Source: Umezawaea tangerina
GTDB lineage: Bacteria; Actinomycetota; Actinomycetes; Mycobacteriales; Pseudonocardiaceae
Assembly: GCF_003002815.1 (NCBI RefSeq)
Contig: NZ_PVTF01000010.1
Location: 248,001 to 312,000, forward strand
Length of the DNA: 64,000 bases
Direction of reading: 5' to 3'
Shown: positions 35,771 to 43,573 of the stretch, piece by piece
How positions within the stretch are numbered: position 1 is the first letter of the stretch
How the letters are laid out: each line of letters starts with the position of its first letter
The notes under the pieces: generated by a model
What the model was told of the DNA's origin: nothing
Database searches by the model: none
What the model saw: only the letters and a program-made list of their open reading frames with translations
Position numbers and translations under genes: made by a program

Positions 35771-35890
35771 ATGTTCAACCACCCGAGGACGACCACCCGT
35801 CGGATCGAGAACTTCTCCGGGAGCCGCGCCCTGTCGATGGTCCGGCAACCCTCCCCGTCCGCTGGCGGTGGTGCGCGGGGGCGTGCCTGA
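35771..35890 (+). CDS. 39-codon ORF coupled to antiporter gene
   Basis: A short frame opens at ATG 35771 with GGGGAG seven bases upstream and ends in TGA 35888-35890, overlapping the antiporter ATG by one base (TGATG). The peptide begins MFNHPRTTTRRIENFSG, is strongly basic, and ends in a Gly/Arg-rich tail without Cys. An in-frame ATG at 35738 would extend it by 11 residues. The overlap suggests a leader peptide that couples or controls antiporter translation. It could also be a small product in its own right, or chance; no family is recognised. Confidence 0.4.
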   Translation: MFNHPRTTTRRIENFSGSRALSMVRQPSPSAGGGARGRA

Positions 35891-37167
35891 TGGGCGCGCA
35901 CCTGCTCGTCGGGGCGCACGTGGTCGCGGTGCTGGCGGTCGTGCTGGCCGCGGCTCTGCTGGGAAGGGTGGCGGCGCGCGCCGCGCGCCAGCCCGAAGTG
36001 ATCGGCGAGATCCTCGCGGGCATCCTGGTGGTGCCCGTCGTGGCCGCCGTCGCCGGACACGGTGCGCTGGCGGCCCTGCTGCCGCCCGACGTGCTCGGCG
36101 TCCTGAAGTACATCGGCAAGATCGGCCTGGTGCTGTTCCTCGTGGGCGTGGCCCACGAGCTGCGGCGGGGCAGCGGGGGACTGGGGCCCCGCTCCGTCGG
36201 CTGGGTGGCGATCGGCTCGTTCTTCCCCGCGCTCGCGGCGGGGTTCCTGCTGGCGGGCTGGGTGCTCTGGTCGGGTGACGACGCGTTGCGCGGCACCGCC
36301 CCCGTCCTGTCCCTGGTCCTGATGATCGCCGTCGCGCTGAGCGTGACCGCCGTCCCGGTGCTCGCCCGGATCCTCGAGGACCGCGACATGATGGCGGGCC
36401 GCAACGGCAAGCTCTCGATGGCCGCGGCCGTGTTCACCGACTCGACCGCCTGGCTGCTGCTCGTCGTCGCGATGGGCACCGCCTCCGGTGGCTGGACCGG
36501 CGTCGTCCGCTCGCTGGCCGTGCTCCTGGCGGGTGTCGTCATCGCCGTGCTCGGCCGGGTCCTGCTGCGCGGCAGCACCTCCAGCGCCCTGGCCGCCCGG
36601 ATCCCGAAGCTGCTGTCGGTGGGGGTCGCGGTCGTCGCGCTCGTGCTGGCGATCCAGATGGAGCACTGGGGTCTCACCGCGGTGTTCGGCGCGTTCGTGG
36701 TCGGCCTCGCCATGCCCAACGGCGAGGGCGCCGAGCGCTGGGAGGCCGTCACCCGGCCGGTCGCCTCGCTGGGCAGGCTGTTCGTCCCGGTCTTCTTCGT
36801 CGTCGCGGGCATGGGGCTGTTCGCGACCCCGACCTCCTCGATGCCGTGGCTCGCGGTCGTCCTCGCGACGGCGCTGGCGATCGTCGGCAAGGTCGGCGGC
36901 GGTTACCTGGGTGCCCGGCTCGGCGGGGAGGACCGCCGCGACTCGGTCGTCATCGGCGTGCTGATGAACACCCGCGGTCTGACCGAGATCGTGGTGCTGC
37001 AAGCGGGGTACAGCGCGGGCCTGCTCACGGCAGGGCTGTTCCTGGCGCTCGTGGTCATGGCGCTCGTGACCACCGCTCTCACCGGACCACTGCTCTCGCT
37101 CATCGACCTGCGCGCCCGCCGGACGGCGTCGTTGCCGGTACTCGAACTGCAAGGTGGTAGGCAATGA
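35890..37167 (+). CDS. Cation:proton antiporter, CPA2 (KefB/GerN-like)
   Basis: This 425-residue integral membrane protein has about 12 hydrophobic segments and the fold of CPA2 sodium or potassium/proton antiporters. Family landmarks are ARQPEVIGEILAGILV near the N-terminus, ALSVTAVPVLARILEDR in the middle and MNTRGLTEIVVLQAGY near the C-terminus. Genes of this family occur at the edge of several actinomycete NRPS clusters, including glycopeptide clusters. It may adjust ion balance during product export or contribute to resistance; that is inference. It is coupled at both ends: to the small ORF by TGATG and to the flavin reductase by ATGA. Confidence 0.88.
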   Translation: MGAHLLVGAHVVAVLAVVLAAALLGRVAARAARQPEVIGEILAGILVVPVVAAVAGHGALAALLPPDVLGVLKYIGKIGLVLFLVGVAHELRRGSGGLGPRSVGWVAIGSFFPALAAGFLLAGWVLWSGDDALRGTAPVLSLVLMIAVALSVTAVPVLARILEDRDMMAGRNGKLSMAAAVFTDSTAWLLLVVAMGTASGGWTGVVRSLAVLLAGVVIAVLGRVLLRGSTSSALAARIPKLLSVGVAVVALVLAIQMEHWGLTAVFGAFVVGLAMPNGEGAERWEAVTRPVASLGRLFVPVFFVVAGMGLFATPTSSMPWLAVVLATALAIVGKVGGGYLGARLGGEDRRDSVVIGVLMNTRGLTEIVVLQAGYSAGLLTAGLFLALVVMALVTTALTGPLLSLIDLRARRTASLPVLELQGGRQ

Positions 37168-37679
37168 CGCAGTCACCGACCCAATCGCTGACCGACCTGC
37201 CCATCGCGGACTTCCGTTCGCTGATGGCCCGGTTCCCCACCGGTGTCGCCGTCGTCACGACGACGGGCGACGACGGCTCGCCCCGCGGGATGACCGTCTC
37301 GTCGGTCTGCAGCGTCACGCTGAGCCCGCCGACGCTGCTGGTGTGCCTGCGCAGCGGCAGCCCGACGCTCGACGCGATCCTGGACCGCTCGACCTTCACG
37401 GTGAACTTCCTGCACGGCCGCGCGCAGACGGTCGCGGAGCTGTTCGCCTCGGGTGCCCCGGACCGGTTCGACCTGATCCCGTGGGAGATGCCGCCCGCGG
37501 CAGGGGGTCCGCACCTGCACGAGGACGCGCACTCGACGGCGGACTGCCGGGTCAGCCGCACCGAGCAGGTGGGCGACCACATCGTGGTGTTCGGCGAGGT
37601 CTTCAACGTCGCCGAGCGCCACGAGCACGGCCCGCTGGTCTACGGCCTGCGCGAGTACCACTCCTGGCCGGGCCGCTGA
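37164..37679 (+). CDS. Flavin reductase (halogenase partner)
   Basis: This 171-residue member of the HpaC/PrnF/RebF flavin-reductase family has FRSLMARFPTGVAVVTTTG at the N-terminus, the flavin-site SSVCSVTLSPPTLLVCLR, the strand STFTVNFLHG and a late YGLREYHSW. These enzymes reduce FAD or FMN with NAD(P)H and release the reduced flavin for a partner. The tryptophan halogenase at 13328 requires FADH2, and this is the only such reductase in the cluster, so the two define its outer limits. Its ATG overlaps the antiporter stop. It is the last gene of the plus-strand run, followed by a strong hairpin. Confidence 0.92.
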   Translation: MTQSPTQSLTDLPIADFRSLMARFPTGVAVVTTTGDDGSPRGMTVSSVCSVTLSPPTLLVCLRSGSPTLDAILDRSTFTVNFLHGRAQTVAELFASGAPDRFDLIPWEMPPAAGGPHLHEDAHSTADCRVSRTEQVGDHIVVFGEVFNVAERHEHGPLVYGLREYHSWPGR

Positions 37680-37685
37680 CGGCGT

Positions 37686-37718
37686 GCGGTGCGGGGGCAC
37701 CCTCGGCCCCCGCACCGC
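37686..37718. terminator. Terminator closing the peptide operon
   Basis: Perfect 13-base stem (37686-37698 and 37706-37718; arm GCGGTGCGGGGGC) with a 7-base loop, between the convergent flavin-reductase and dehydrogenase genes. Confidence 0.85.
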
Positions 37719-37740
37719 CCGCCCGCTCCGCTCAGGTCGC

Positions 37741-38721
37741 TCAGGTGGTGACGACGAGCTTCCCCTTGGTGTGCCCCGACTCCATGTCGGTGTGCGCCCG
37801 CACGATCTCGTCGAACCGGTACACCCGGTCGATCGGCACGACGACCTCGCCCGCCGCGACGGAGTCGAGGAAGCCCTGCAGCACCTCCGGCGGCAGGTCG
37901 GCCGCGTCGCCGCCGTACCCGCTGAGCCGGACGCCGCGCGGCAGGTAGCCGATGGGGTAGAAGTCCTTCACGATCCACTCGTTGGACAGCATGCCCGCCA
38001 TGCACACGACGCCGTGCACGCGCGTCGCGGCGAGCGTGTCGGGCAGCGTCGGCGTGCCGACCAGCTCCAGCGCGGTGTGCACGCCCTCGGGCAGGATCGC
38101 CCGCACCTGCGCGGCCACGGCGCCGTCGTCGACGAGGACGTGGTCCACACCCAGGTCCTTCAGCGCCGCGGTCTTGCCCTCGGTGCGGGTGGTCGAGAAC
38201 ACGGTCATGCCGCGCTGCTTGGCCAGCACGGCCACGGCCATGCCGACCGACGACGTGCCGCCGCGGACGAGGATCGACTGGCCGGGCCGTGCGTCCAAGC
38301 CGATGGTCAAGGCGCCGTTGGCCGTCTGCAGCATCTCCGGCACCGCCCCCAGCACGCTCCAGTCCAGGTCGCTGGTGAACGCGATCACCTGGGTCGCGGG
38401 CACGCAGGTGTACTCGGCGTAGCCGCCGTCGAACGTGCGGCCCATCCCGCCCATCATCGCCACGACCTTCGTGCCCTCGGCGAACTCGCCGCCGGGGCAC
38501 GCGGCCACCACGCCGGTGGCCTCGATCCCGAGCACGCGCGGGAAGGTGACGCCCTCGGCGAGCCCGATCCGGGTGTGCAGCTCGGAGCGGTTGAGCCCGA
38601 ACGCCTTCACCCTGATGAGCACCCACCCCGGTCGCGGCACGGGGACGGGCAGCTCGCGGATCGTGAGCGACTCGACGGGACCGGGCGCGTCCAGGACGAC
38701 CGCGCGCATCGTTTCCGGCAT
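37741..38721 (-). CDS. Zinc-independent MDR/quinone-oxidoreductase-type dehydrogenase
   Basis: This 326-residue medium-chain dehydrogenase has a GroES-like N-terminal domain with GLNRSELHTRIG (the N-R-x-D/E pattern of quinone reductases, no catalytic zinc Cys), and the nucleotide-binding motif LVRGGTSSVGMAVAVLAK. The start ATG overlaps the stop of the MarR gene (both at 38721), making a regulator-enzyme operon. Such pairs often detoxify quinones or electrophiles, with the MarR protein acting as sensor. It is convergent with the peptide operon and probably not part of it. Confidence 0.85.
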   Translation of the reverse strand: MPETMRAVVLDAPGPVESLTIRELPVPVPRPGWVLIRVKAFGLNRSELHTRIGLAEGVTFPRVLGIEATGVVAACPGGEFAEGTKVVAMMGGMGRTFDGGYAEYTCVPATQVIAFTSDLDWSVLGAVPEMLQTANGALTIGLDARPGQSILVRGGTSSVGMAVAVLAKQRGMTVFSTTRTEGKTAALKDLGVDHVLVDDGAVAAQVRAILPEGVHTALELVGTPTLPDTLAATRVHGVVCMAGMLSNEWIVKDFYPIGYLPRGVRLSGYGGDAADLPPEVLQGFLDSVAAGEVVVPIDRVYRFDEIVRAHTDMESGHTKGKLVVTT

Positions 38722-39158
38722 CACACAAGCCTTTCGTCGTCGCCCGCCGCGCGGAGCTTCGCGAGCGCGCCCGCGAAGTCCCGCAGCGCGCGGGCGGAGA
38801 GGACCGAACCGAGGCGGGTGTCCAGTTCGGACTCGAACACCCCGGTGGCGTCGGCGAGGAGCCGTTCGCCCGCCGGGGTCAGCACGATGACCGACGACCG
38901 CCGGTCCTCCGGGTTGGCCCGCCGCTCGCAGTGCCCGAGCGCCTCGATCCGGTCGACGGCCTTGCTGGTGCCGCCGACCGTGATCGAGAGCTCCCGCGCG
39001 ATGTCGTGCACCCGGCACGGCGTGACCCGCCGCACCACCCGCATCACGTCGAAGTTGCCCAGTGGCAGGCCGACCTCGGCGCGCAGCCGGGCGTCGACGG
39101 CGTTCCACAGCTCGGTCTCGAAGCGGATCAGGTCGTTGAACAGGACCTTGAGGTCCAT
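38721..39158 (-). CDS. MarR-family transcriptional regulator
   Basis: This 145-residue winged-helix protein has a recognition region CRVHDIARELSITVGGTSKAV, the wing ERRANPEDRRSSVIVLTPAG with the characteristic DRR, and flanking dimerisation helices. It lies upstream of and coupled to the dehydrogenase gene and is preceded by a dyad (39189-39202) that overlaps a -10 box, the usual arrangement of MarR autorepression. The ligand is unknown; quinones or phenolics would be typical. Confidence 0.9.
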   Translation of the reverse strand: MDLKVLFNDLIRFETELWNAVDARLRAEVGLPLGNFDVMRVVRRVTPCRVHDIARELSITVGGTSKAVDRIEALGHCERRANPEDRRSSVIVLTPAGERLLADATGVFESELDTRLGSVLSARALRDFAGALAKLRAAGDDERLV

Positions 39159-39188
39159 CGTGCCCCCGCGGTCGATGTCTCGGAAGTA

Positions 39189-39205
39189 GATTCCTTGGAA
39201 TCATA
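39189..39205 (-). promoter_or_regulatory. MarR operator overlapping -10 box
   Basis: The dyad GATTCC-TT-GGAATC (39189-39202) lies 31 bases upstream of the marR ATG. On the minus strand TATGAT (39200-39205) gives a good -10 that overlaps one arm; a further GGAATCC half-site follows at 39212-39218. Confidence 0.65.
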
Positions 39206-39309
39206 CTACCGGGAATCCACTTCGGGCCCACGGCGTGACCGCGTTCACCGCGTTCGGCTCACGGTGCCGCCGTATCGGTCGTGACGACCTGTCGTTCGGC
39301 GTGGGGCGG

Positions 39310-39948
39310 TCAGCCCTCCTTGTGCACCCGCTGGTGCAGCGACTCCATCCGGTCGTCGAGCTGCGCGGCGATGAGCGCCGTGCTGGTCAGCTCGTCGAGG
39401 AAGTCCGACGGCGCCTGGTCGTCGAACTTGTAGAACAGCTTGTGCTCCAGGGTCGCCCAGAAGTCCATGGCGATGGTCCGCACCTGGACCTCGACCTTGA
39501 CGTGCTCGACCCGGTCGGAGAGGAACACCGGAATTCGCACGATCAGGTGAAGGCTGCGGTACCCGTTGGGCTTGGGCCGGGCGATGTAGTCCTTCGACCG
39601 GAGGATCTCCACGTCGTGCTGGCGGCGCAGCATGGCCTCGACGCGGTAGACGTCCGAGACGAACGGGCACACCACGCGGACGCCCGCGACGTCGTGCAGG
39701 TGCTCGGCGATCAGCGACGGCTCGGGTGGCAGCCCCTTGCGGGCGAGCTTCTCGACGATCGCCTCGGGGCGCTTGACCCGGTTGGTGATGTGCTCGATCG
39801 GGTCGTGCTGGTGGACGAAGTCGAACTCCTCGCTCAGGATGCGCAGCTTCGTCATGAGCTCGTCGATCGCGAACTTGTACACCAGCAGGTGCTGCGCGAG
39901 CTCCACCGGAACGGGCGTGACCACCCTCGCCCGTAGACCGTTGTCCAT
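39310..39948 (-). CDS. Small alarmone synthetase (RelQ/YjbM-like GTP pyrophosphokinase)
   Basis: This 212-residue protein has only the RelA/SpoT synthetase domain, without hydrolase, TGS or ACT domains. Key stretches are DVAGVRVVCPFVSDVYRV, the synthetase loop RSKDYIARPKPNGYRSLHLI and VEVQVRTIAMDFWATLEHK, which hold the nucleotide-binding and metal-binding residues of active SAS enzymes. It should make ppGpp or pppGpp from ATP and GDP/GTP. A stand-alone gene. ppGpp often stimulates antibiotic production in actinomycetes, but nothing in the sequence ties it to the neighbouring clusters. Confidence 0.9.
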   Translation of the reverse strand: MDNGLRARVVTPVPVELAQHLLVYKFAIDELMTKLRILSEEFDFVHQHDPIEHITNRVKRPEAIVEKLARKGLPPEPSLIAEHLHDVAGVRVVCPFVSDVYRVEAMLRRQHDVEILRSKDYIARPKPNGYRSLHLIVRIPVFLSDRVEHVKVEVQVRTIAMDFWATLEHKLFYKFDDQAPSDFLDELTSTALIAAQLDDRMESLHQRVHKEG

Positions 39949-40220
39949 GGTTCGAGGATACCGGCGATCTTGGTCTAGACCATTACGTGACCTGCGGGTA
40001 ACGCTCCCGAGAACATGTTGTGACTCGCAACAAACCCAGGCCTCCGCCGTGCCCGACCGGGCTCGCGCCGCTCGTCGCCGACCGCGCGGCGGCCCGTGGA
40101 CCGACGACCGCCGGAAGTCGTGCGACCGGACGACTTCGGGGTCTCGACCGGCGTGTCGCGCGGCGGTACGGTCCCGCCTTCGGATCCGCCGACGAACGAC
40201 GAAAAAGGGGGGAGTTCGCC

Positions 40221-40781
40221 ATGCGTGAACTCAGCGCCGAGGAACTGGGCAGGCTGGTCGGGTCGAACCGAAGACTCAAGATCGCGATGGTGGTGACCGT
40301 GGGTCTCGTCGTCGCCGCCGTGGTGCTCCTGGTGGTCAACGACGTGGACTTCGTGATCCGCGGCGGCGCCGGGCTGGGGGCGCTCATCGGGCTGCTGCTG
40401 CTCATCCCCAACCGGAAGGTGGTCCGCGAGCTGGGCCTCACGCCCGCGGAGGCCCGCGCCGTGCTGCTGGCCGAGCGGGAGCGCCGCAGCGGCGTGGCCG
40501 CGCTGCCCCCGGCCGAACGCGCGCGGCGCGACGAGCTCAGGGGGAGGATCTGGCTCGTCGTGGGGGTCGTGCTGATGGTCCTGCTGCTCGTGTCGGCCTT
40601 CTACTTCTTCGGCAAGGCGGGGCAGACGGTCGAGGAGGACGCCCCGCTCGACCCGTGGTTCGGCGCGAGCTTCTTCGTCGGGTTCGCCTCGCTCGTCCTC
40701 GGCGCGGGGGCGCTGGCGGGCGCGAGCAACTACCGCAAGTCCGCGGCGGCCTGGCGGCTGCGGGCGGGTACCGAGGCCTGA
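40221..40781 (+). CDS. Membrane protein with three to four helices, unknown function
   Basis: The start ATG is set by GGGGGGAG seven bases upstream. The 186-residue product has two adjacent N-terminal hydrophobic segments (about residues 20-40 and 47-65), a charged helical middle (70-105, Arg/Glu-rich, possibly coiled) and two more segments (about 110-128 and 148-168). The soluble loop is predicted to be cytoplasmic. I do not recognise a family. It is a single gene between the SAS gene and tRNA-Ser. The 270 bases upstream contain no other gene I can support. Confidence 0.65.
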   Translation: MRELSAEELGRLVGSNRRLKIAMVVTVGLVVAAVVLLVVNDVDFVIRGGAGLGALIGLLLLIPNRKVVRELGLTPAEARAVLLAERERRSGVAALPPAERARRDELRGRIWLVVGVVLMVLLLVSAFYFFGKAGQTVEEDAPLDPWFGASFFVGFASLVLGAGALAGASNYRKSAAAWRLRAGTEA

Positions 40782-40924
40782 AACCGGTTCCGGGAGGATG
40801 GCCGGCTCCACAGAGGACGGCCGCCACGCCGTCCGGCCACCCCGTGCTCGGGACGTCGACCGAGCGGGCGGCGCGGACGCCTGAGCGGGCACGTCCCGCG
40901 CACGACCCCTGTTCCGCTGTCGAA

Positions 40925-40960
40925 CCCCGGCGCCGCGTGCGGGTACGCGCGGCGCCGGGG
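40925..40960. terminator. Hairpin between membrane-protein gene and tRNA
   Basis: Perfect 13-base stem (40925-40937 and 40948-40960; arm CCCCGGCGCCGCG) with a 10-base loop. It lies just past the 3' end of the minus-strand tRNA and can terminate both neighbours. Confidence 0.75.
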
Positions 40961-40965
40961 GCCGG

Positions 40966-41051
40966 TGGAGGGTGCGGGATTCGAACCCGCGTTCGGATGA
41001 ACCGATTCCGCCTTAGCAAGGCGGTGCCTTGAGCCGCTCGGCCAACCCTCC
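40966..41051 (-). tRNA. tRNA-Ser (anticodon GCT)
   Basis: Class II tRNA of 86 bases. The acceptor stem GGAGGGT pairs with ACCCTCC, the anticodon stem is CCGCC/GGCGG around loop TTGCTAA (anticodon GCT), a long variable arm follows, and the T-arm is GCGGG-TTCGAAT-CCCGC. The long variable arm and anticodon identify serine. CCA is not fully encoded. Confidence 0.96.
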
Positions 41052-41100
41052 GGAAAAGAGGTCGACGAATACGCGGAATGTCTTCCGCTGGTAGCACGTG

Positions 41101-41139
41101 AAAAGAGCCGCTCGATTCGCTCAGGGCGATCGGCGGCTC
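41101..41139 (-). terminator. Rho-independent terminator of the 45-codon gene
   Basis: Read on the minus strand, arms beginning GAGCCGCCGATCGC and ending GCGAATCGAGCGGCTC form a stem with small bulges and are followed directly by TTTT (41101-41104). It lies 22 bases past the small gene's stop. Confidence 0.75.
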
Positions 41140-41160
41140 CGCTGGCTGGCGGTCAGGCCG

Positions 41161-41298
41161 TCAGCAGGCGGAACCTTCGCTGGTCAGGGCCGTGCTTACG
41201 CGCCGGCCGAGGTCTCGGCACTCGACCATCAACGGGCGACGGCCGAGGTATGAGTTTTCGATGAGGAGACCCGTACCCCATCCGTGCGTGTCCGTCAT
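41161..41298 (-). CDS. 45-residue orphan microprotein
   Basis: ATG 41298 is preceded by GGAGG with five bases spacing, and TGA ends the frame at 41161. The peptide begins MTDTHGWGTGLLIENSY, has a basic middle (GRRPLMVEC and RDLGRR) with Cys27, and ends in a Ser/Thr-rich tail with a C-terminal Cys45. A consensus promoter and a terminator flank it exactly, so this is a real monocistronic gene although too short for most gene finders. It has no signal peptide or membrane segment. I do not recognise a family. It could be a regulatory microprotein, a peptide precursor or a toxin/antitoxin-like factor; no modifying enzyme gene is adjacent. Confidence 0.75.
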   Translation of the reverse strand: MTDTHGWGTGLLIENSYLGRRPLMVECRDLGRRVSTALTSEGSAC

Positions 41299-41326
41299 GT
41301 GGTCCTCCAGGAAGCTGTTGTCCATC

Positions 41327-41356
41327 ACTATCCCGCGCAATTCGCGGAGGTGTCAA
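41327..41356 (-). promoter_or_regulatory. Consensus vegetative promoter of the 45-codon gene
   Basis: On the minus strand: -35 TTGACA (41351-41356), 18-base spacer, -10 GATAGT (41327-41332). Transcription would begin near 41320, leaving a ~22-base leader containing the ribosome-binding site. An in-frame ATG at 41325 lies at or before this start point and is therefore not used. Confidence 0.8.
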
Positions 41357-41648
41357 TTGTTTTGCGCCGATTCGTCATCCCGTTCACCGCTCCCGCGGCG
41401 TGCAAGGGTCCGACGCGCCGGGCCGCCCGGTCGTTCCCCCGTCCGGGCACCCCTGGTGCCGTGCGGGGGATCCGGCGCGATCCCGGTCACAGCCGGGCCC
41501 GCGCGCCGGCGCGCAGGTCGTGGCACCTGGGGGAGCGGCGGGGCAGGTGGGCGGACGTCCGCCGAGGTGGTGGCGGACGGTCGGCACCGGTGATCACGGT
41601 GCGTCACCGGGTGCCGGATCCGGTGGCTCCGTCGCCCGTGCGGCGGTC

Positions 41649-41672
41649 ACGAATGGTGATGTTCCCATTCGT
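41649..41672. promoter_or_regulatory. 24-base operator-like dyad
   Basis: The perfect 8-base arms ACGAATGG and CCATTCGT are separated by 8 bases. It is the only clear dyad in the gene-free stretch 41357-41934, which otherwise shows no gene I can support apart from an AT-rich island at 41800-41860. Its centre lies ~275 bases upstream of the lipid-synthase promoter. Confidence 0.5.
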
Positions 41673-41934
41673 CGCGATTGACCTGCGGTTGCGCCGTCCG
41701 GCGCCCTCGGAGGCGCGTCGGGCCTGCTCCGAAGGGTCCAGCGGCGTTGTTCCGCGGGGGTGATCCGTGTCCCAATCGGACTCCCCGTGCGTCCTCGATT
41801 TCGTAGAGTATAAATCTTCTTTTTCGTAACCTTGTTATAAGCCTAACCAGGCAATACCACCCCACCTGGAGGTACGCTCGCCACCTAGGGGTCCATTGAT
41901 ATATAGCATTTGCCTTAGGGGGAGACCAGGGGGC

Positions 41935-41962
41935 TTGAGATTGGAAGTGGCGCTGCTACCAT
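41935..41962 (+). promoter_or_regulatory. Likely promoter of the PKS/lipid operon
   Basis: -35 TTGAGA (41935-41940), 16-base spacer, -10 TACCAT (41957-41962), about 90 bases before the first ATG at 42052. It follows an unusually AT-rich zone for this DNA. Confidence 0.5.
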
Positions 41963-42051
41963 TTCGGCGCCGGCCGTGGTTCGGCTTTCACCGCACATTA
42001 GGCAAAGAGCCCGGTAGTCCGGGTGGTGCTCGACCCGAAGGGCAGACGACG

Positions 42052-43560
42052 ATGGCTGAAGGAAAAGTGGTCCTGCTCTTCCCTGGGCAGGGCGCTTTCG
42101 ATGGTGAGCCGCTCCGCGCGGCGCACCGGGAACATCCCGAGGTCGCGCGCGTCTTCGCCTCGATCGACCGGGTCGCCGAGGAGATCTTCGACCGCCCGCT
42201 CTCACCCCTGCTGTTCGGTCCCCGCCCGGTCGACATCGCCGATCTGCTCCGCGACGACCCGTGGGTGTCCCAGCTCGCCATCTACGGCAGCGACCTCGCC
42301 GCGCACGAGGTGCTGACCGCGCAGGGCCTGCGCCCGGACGTCCTGGTGGGCCACAGCCTCGGCGAGATCGCCGCGCTGGTGGCCGCCGGTGCCTACTCGG
42401 TCGAGGACGGCGCCCGCGTCGTCGCCCACCGGGTGCTGGCCGTGGAGGCCCTCTCGCCCGACGGCTACCTGGCCGCGCTCGCCACGTCGCGCACGCGCGC
42501 GCAGCTGCTGGTCGAGCTGGTCGGCGACCCGCTGGTCGCGGTCGCCGCGGAGAACGACGACCGCCAGGTCGTGGTCAGCGGCGCCTCCGCGGGGATGGAC
42601 ACCGTCCAGGTCGTCGCCCGCCACCTCGGCATCGCCTCGGTGCGGCTGCACTCGCCGTTCCCGTTCCACTCGCCGGTGTTGAGACCGGCCGTCGCCGAGT
42701 TCGCCGACCGCGTCCGCGGCCTGCCCCGGCGACGCGCGGACGTGCGGGTCTACTCCCCGATCCTGCGCCGCTACTACGACGAGTCCGACGTGCTGCCCGA
42801 CCTGCTCGCCGCGCACCTGGTGCAGCCGGTGGCGTTCGCCGACGCGCTGCGCCGCGTGCACGCCGACGGCGGCCGGGTCTTCGTCGAGTGCGGCGCGCTG
42901 ACCGCGCTGACCAGGCTCGTGCGGTCCGTCGTCCCGCACGGCACCACGGTGCTGTCGACGTTCACCCCGGTCGACGGCGACGGCCTGGCGCTCACCGCGA
43001 CGCTGGCCGCGCTGCGGGCGGGCGGGTGGCTCAAGGGCGAGTCCGTGCGCAGGCTCGGCGAGACGCTGGCGCCCGGTGTGGATCCCGAGGTGTTCGCCGC
43101 GTTCTGGGCGGACAACCGCGCCGAGGTCACCGCGCTGGTCGCCGCCCGCGTGGACGCGTTCGCGACCGGGACCGCGCCCGCGGCCCCGACCCCGCCGCCC
43201 ATGCGGCTGGTCGCGCTGCCCGCCGAGCCGCCGGAGCCCCCGGTGGTGAAACTGGCCGCGGTGCCGACCTCGGCGGTCGACCGGGAGAACCTGCTGGTGG
43301 AGGTGCGGTCGGTTTACGCCGCCGCGCTGGAATACCCGGAAGAGGTGTTCACCGACGACGTCCTGCTCGAAGCGGAGCTGGGCGTGGACTCGGTGAAGCA
43401 AATCGAGTTGATGACCAGGGTCGCCACTCGGTACGGCATTTCCGAGCAGGCGCAAGGAGTCCGGCTCGCCGACTACGACACGATGGGCAAGGTGGTCGAC
43501 TTCGTCCACGCCGCCATCGTGGAAGGACACCTCGATTACCCCGTCGCCGCCACCAAGTAG
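42052..43560 (+). CDS. Acyltransferase-ACP didomain protein (PfaB-like)
   Basis: This 502-residue protein is first in a four-gene operon. Residues ~5-300 are a malonyl-transferase-type AT, with the N-terminal LLFPGQGAFDGEP and nucleophile Ser102 in VGHSLGEIAAL; a His lies in the HSPFPFHSPVL region. Residues ~415-495 are an ACP with LGVDSVKQIELM, Ser447. The DSVKQIE form is characteristic of carrier domains in PUFA, heterocyst-glycolipid and related iterative synthases. The AT has no KS attached, so it acts in trans with the KS-CLF protein encoded next. The ATG has only a weak GGGCAG upstream. This is the only canonical ACP of the system, with a second, atypical one on the glycosyltransferase protein. 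Confidence 0.88.
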   Translation: MAEGKVVLLFPGQGAFDGEPLRAAHREHPEVARVFASIDRVAEEIFDRPLSPLLFGPRPVDIADLLRDDPWVSQLAIYGSDLAAHEVLTAQGLRPDVLVGHSLGEIAALVAAGAYSVEDGARVVAHRVLAVEALSPDGYLAALATSRTRAQLLVELVGDPLVAVAAENDDRQVVVSGASAGMDTVQVVARHLGIASVRLHSPFPFHSPVLRPAVAEFADRVRGLPRRRADVRVYSPILRRYYDESDVLPDLLAAHLVQPVAFADALRRVHADGGRVFVECGALTALTRLVRSVVPHGTTVLSTFTPVDGDGLALTATLAALRAGGWLKGESVRRLGETLAPGVDPEVFAAFWADNRAEVTALVAARVDAFATGTAPAAPTPPPMRLVALPAEPPEPPVVKLAAVPTSAVDRENLLVEVRSVYAAALEYPEEVFTDDVLLEAELGVDSVKQIELMTRVATRYGISEQAQGVRLADYDTMGKVVDFVHAAIVEGHLDYPVAATK

Positions 43561-43573
43561 CAGGATGCGCACG

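Noticed and set aside
41647-41865. Possible 72-residue minus-strand protein ahead of the lipid operon
   Set aside because: No Shine-Dalgarno, composition changes abruptly along it, and it spans the AT-rich zone and the dyad at 41649; it looks like chance.
40900-42050. Integration of an island at tRNA-Ser
   Set aside because: No integrase gene and no direct repeat of the tRNA 3' end were seen in the window.
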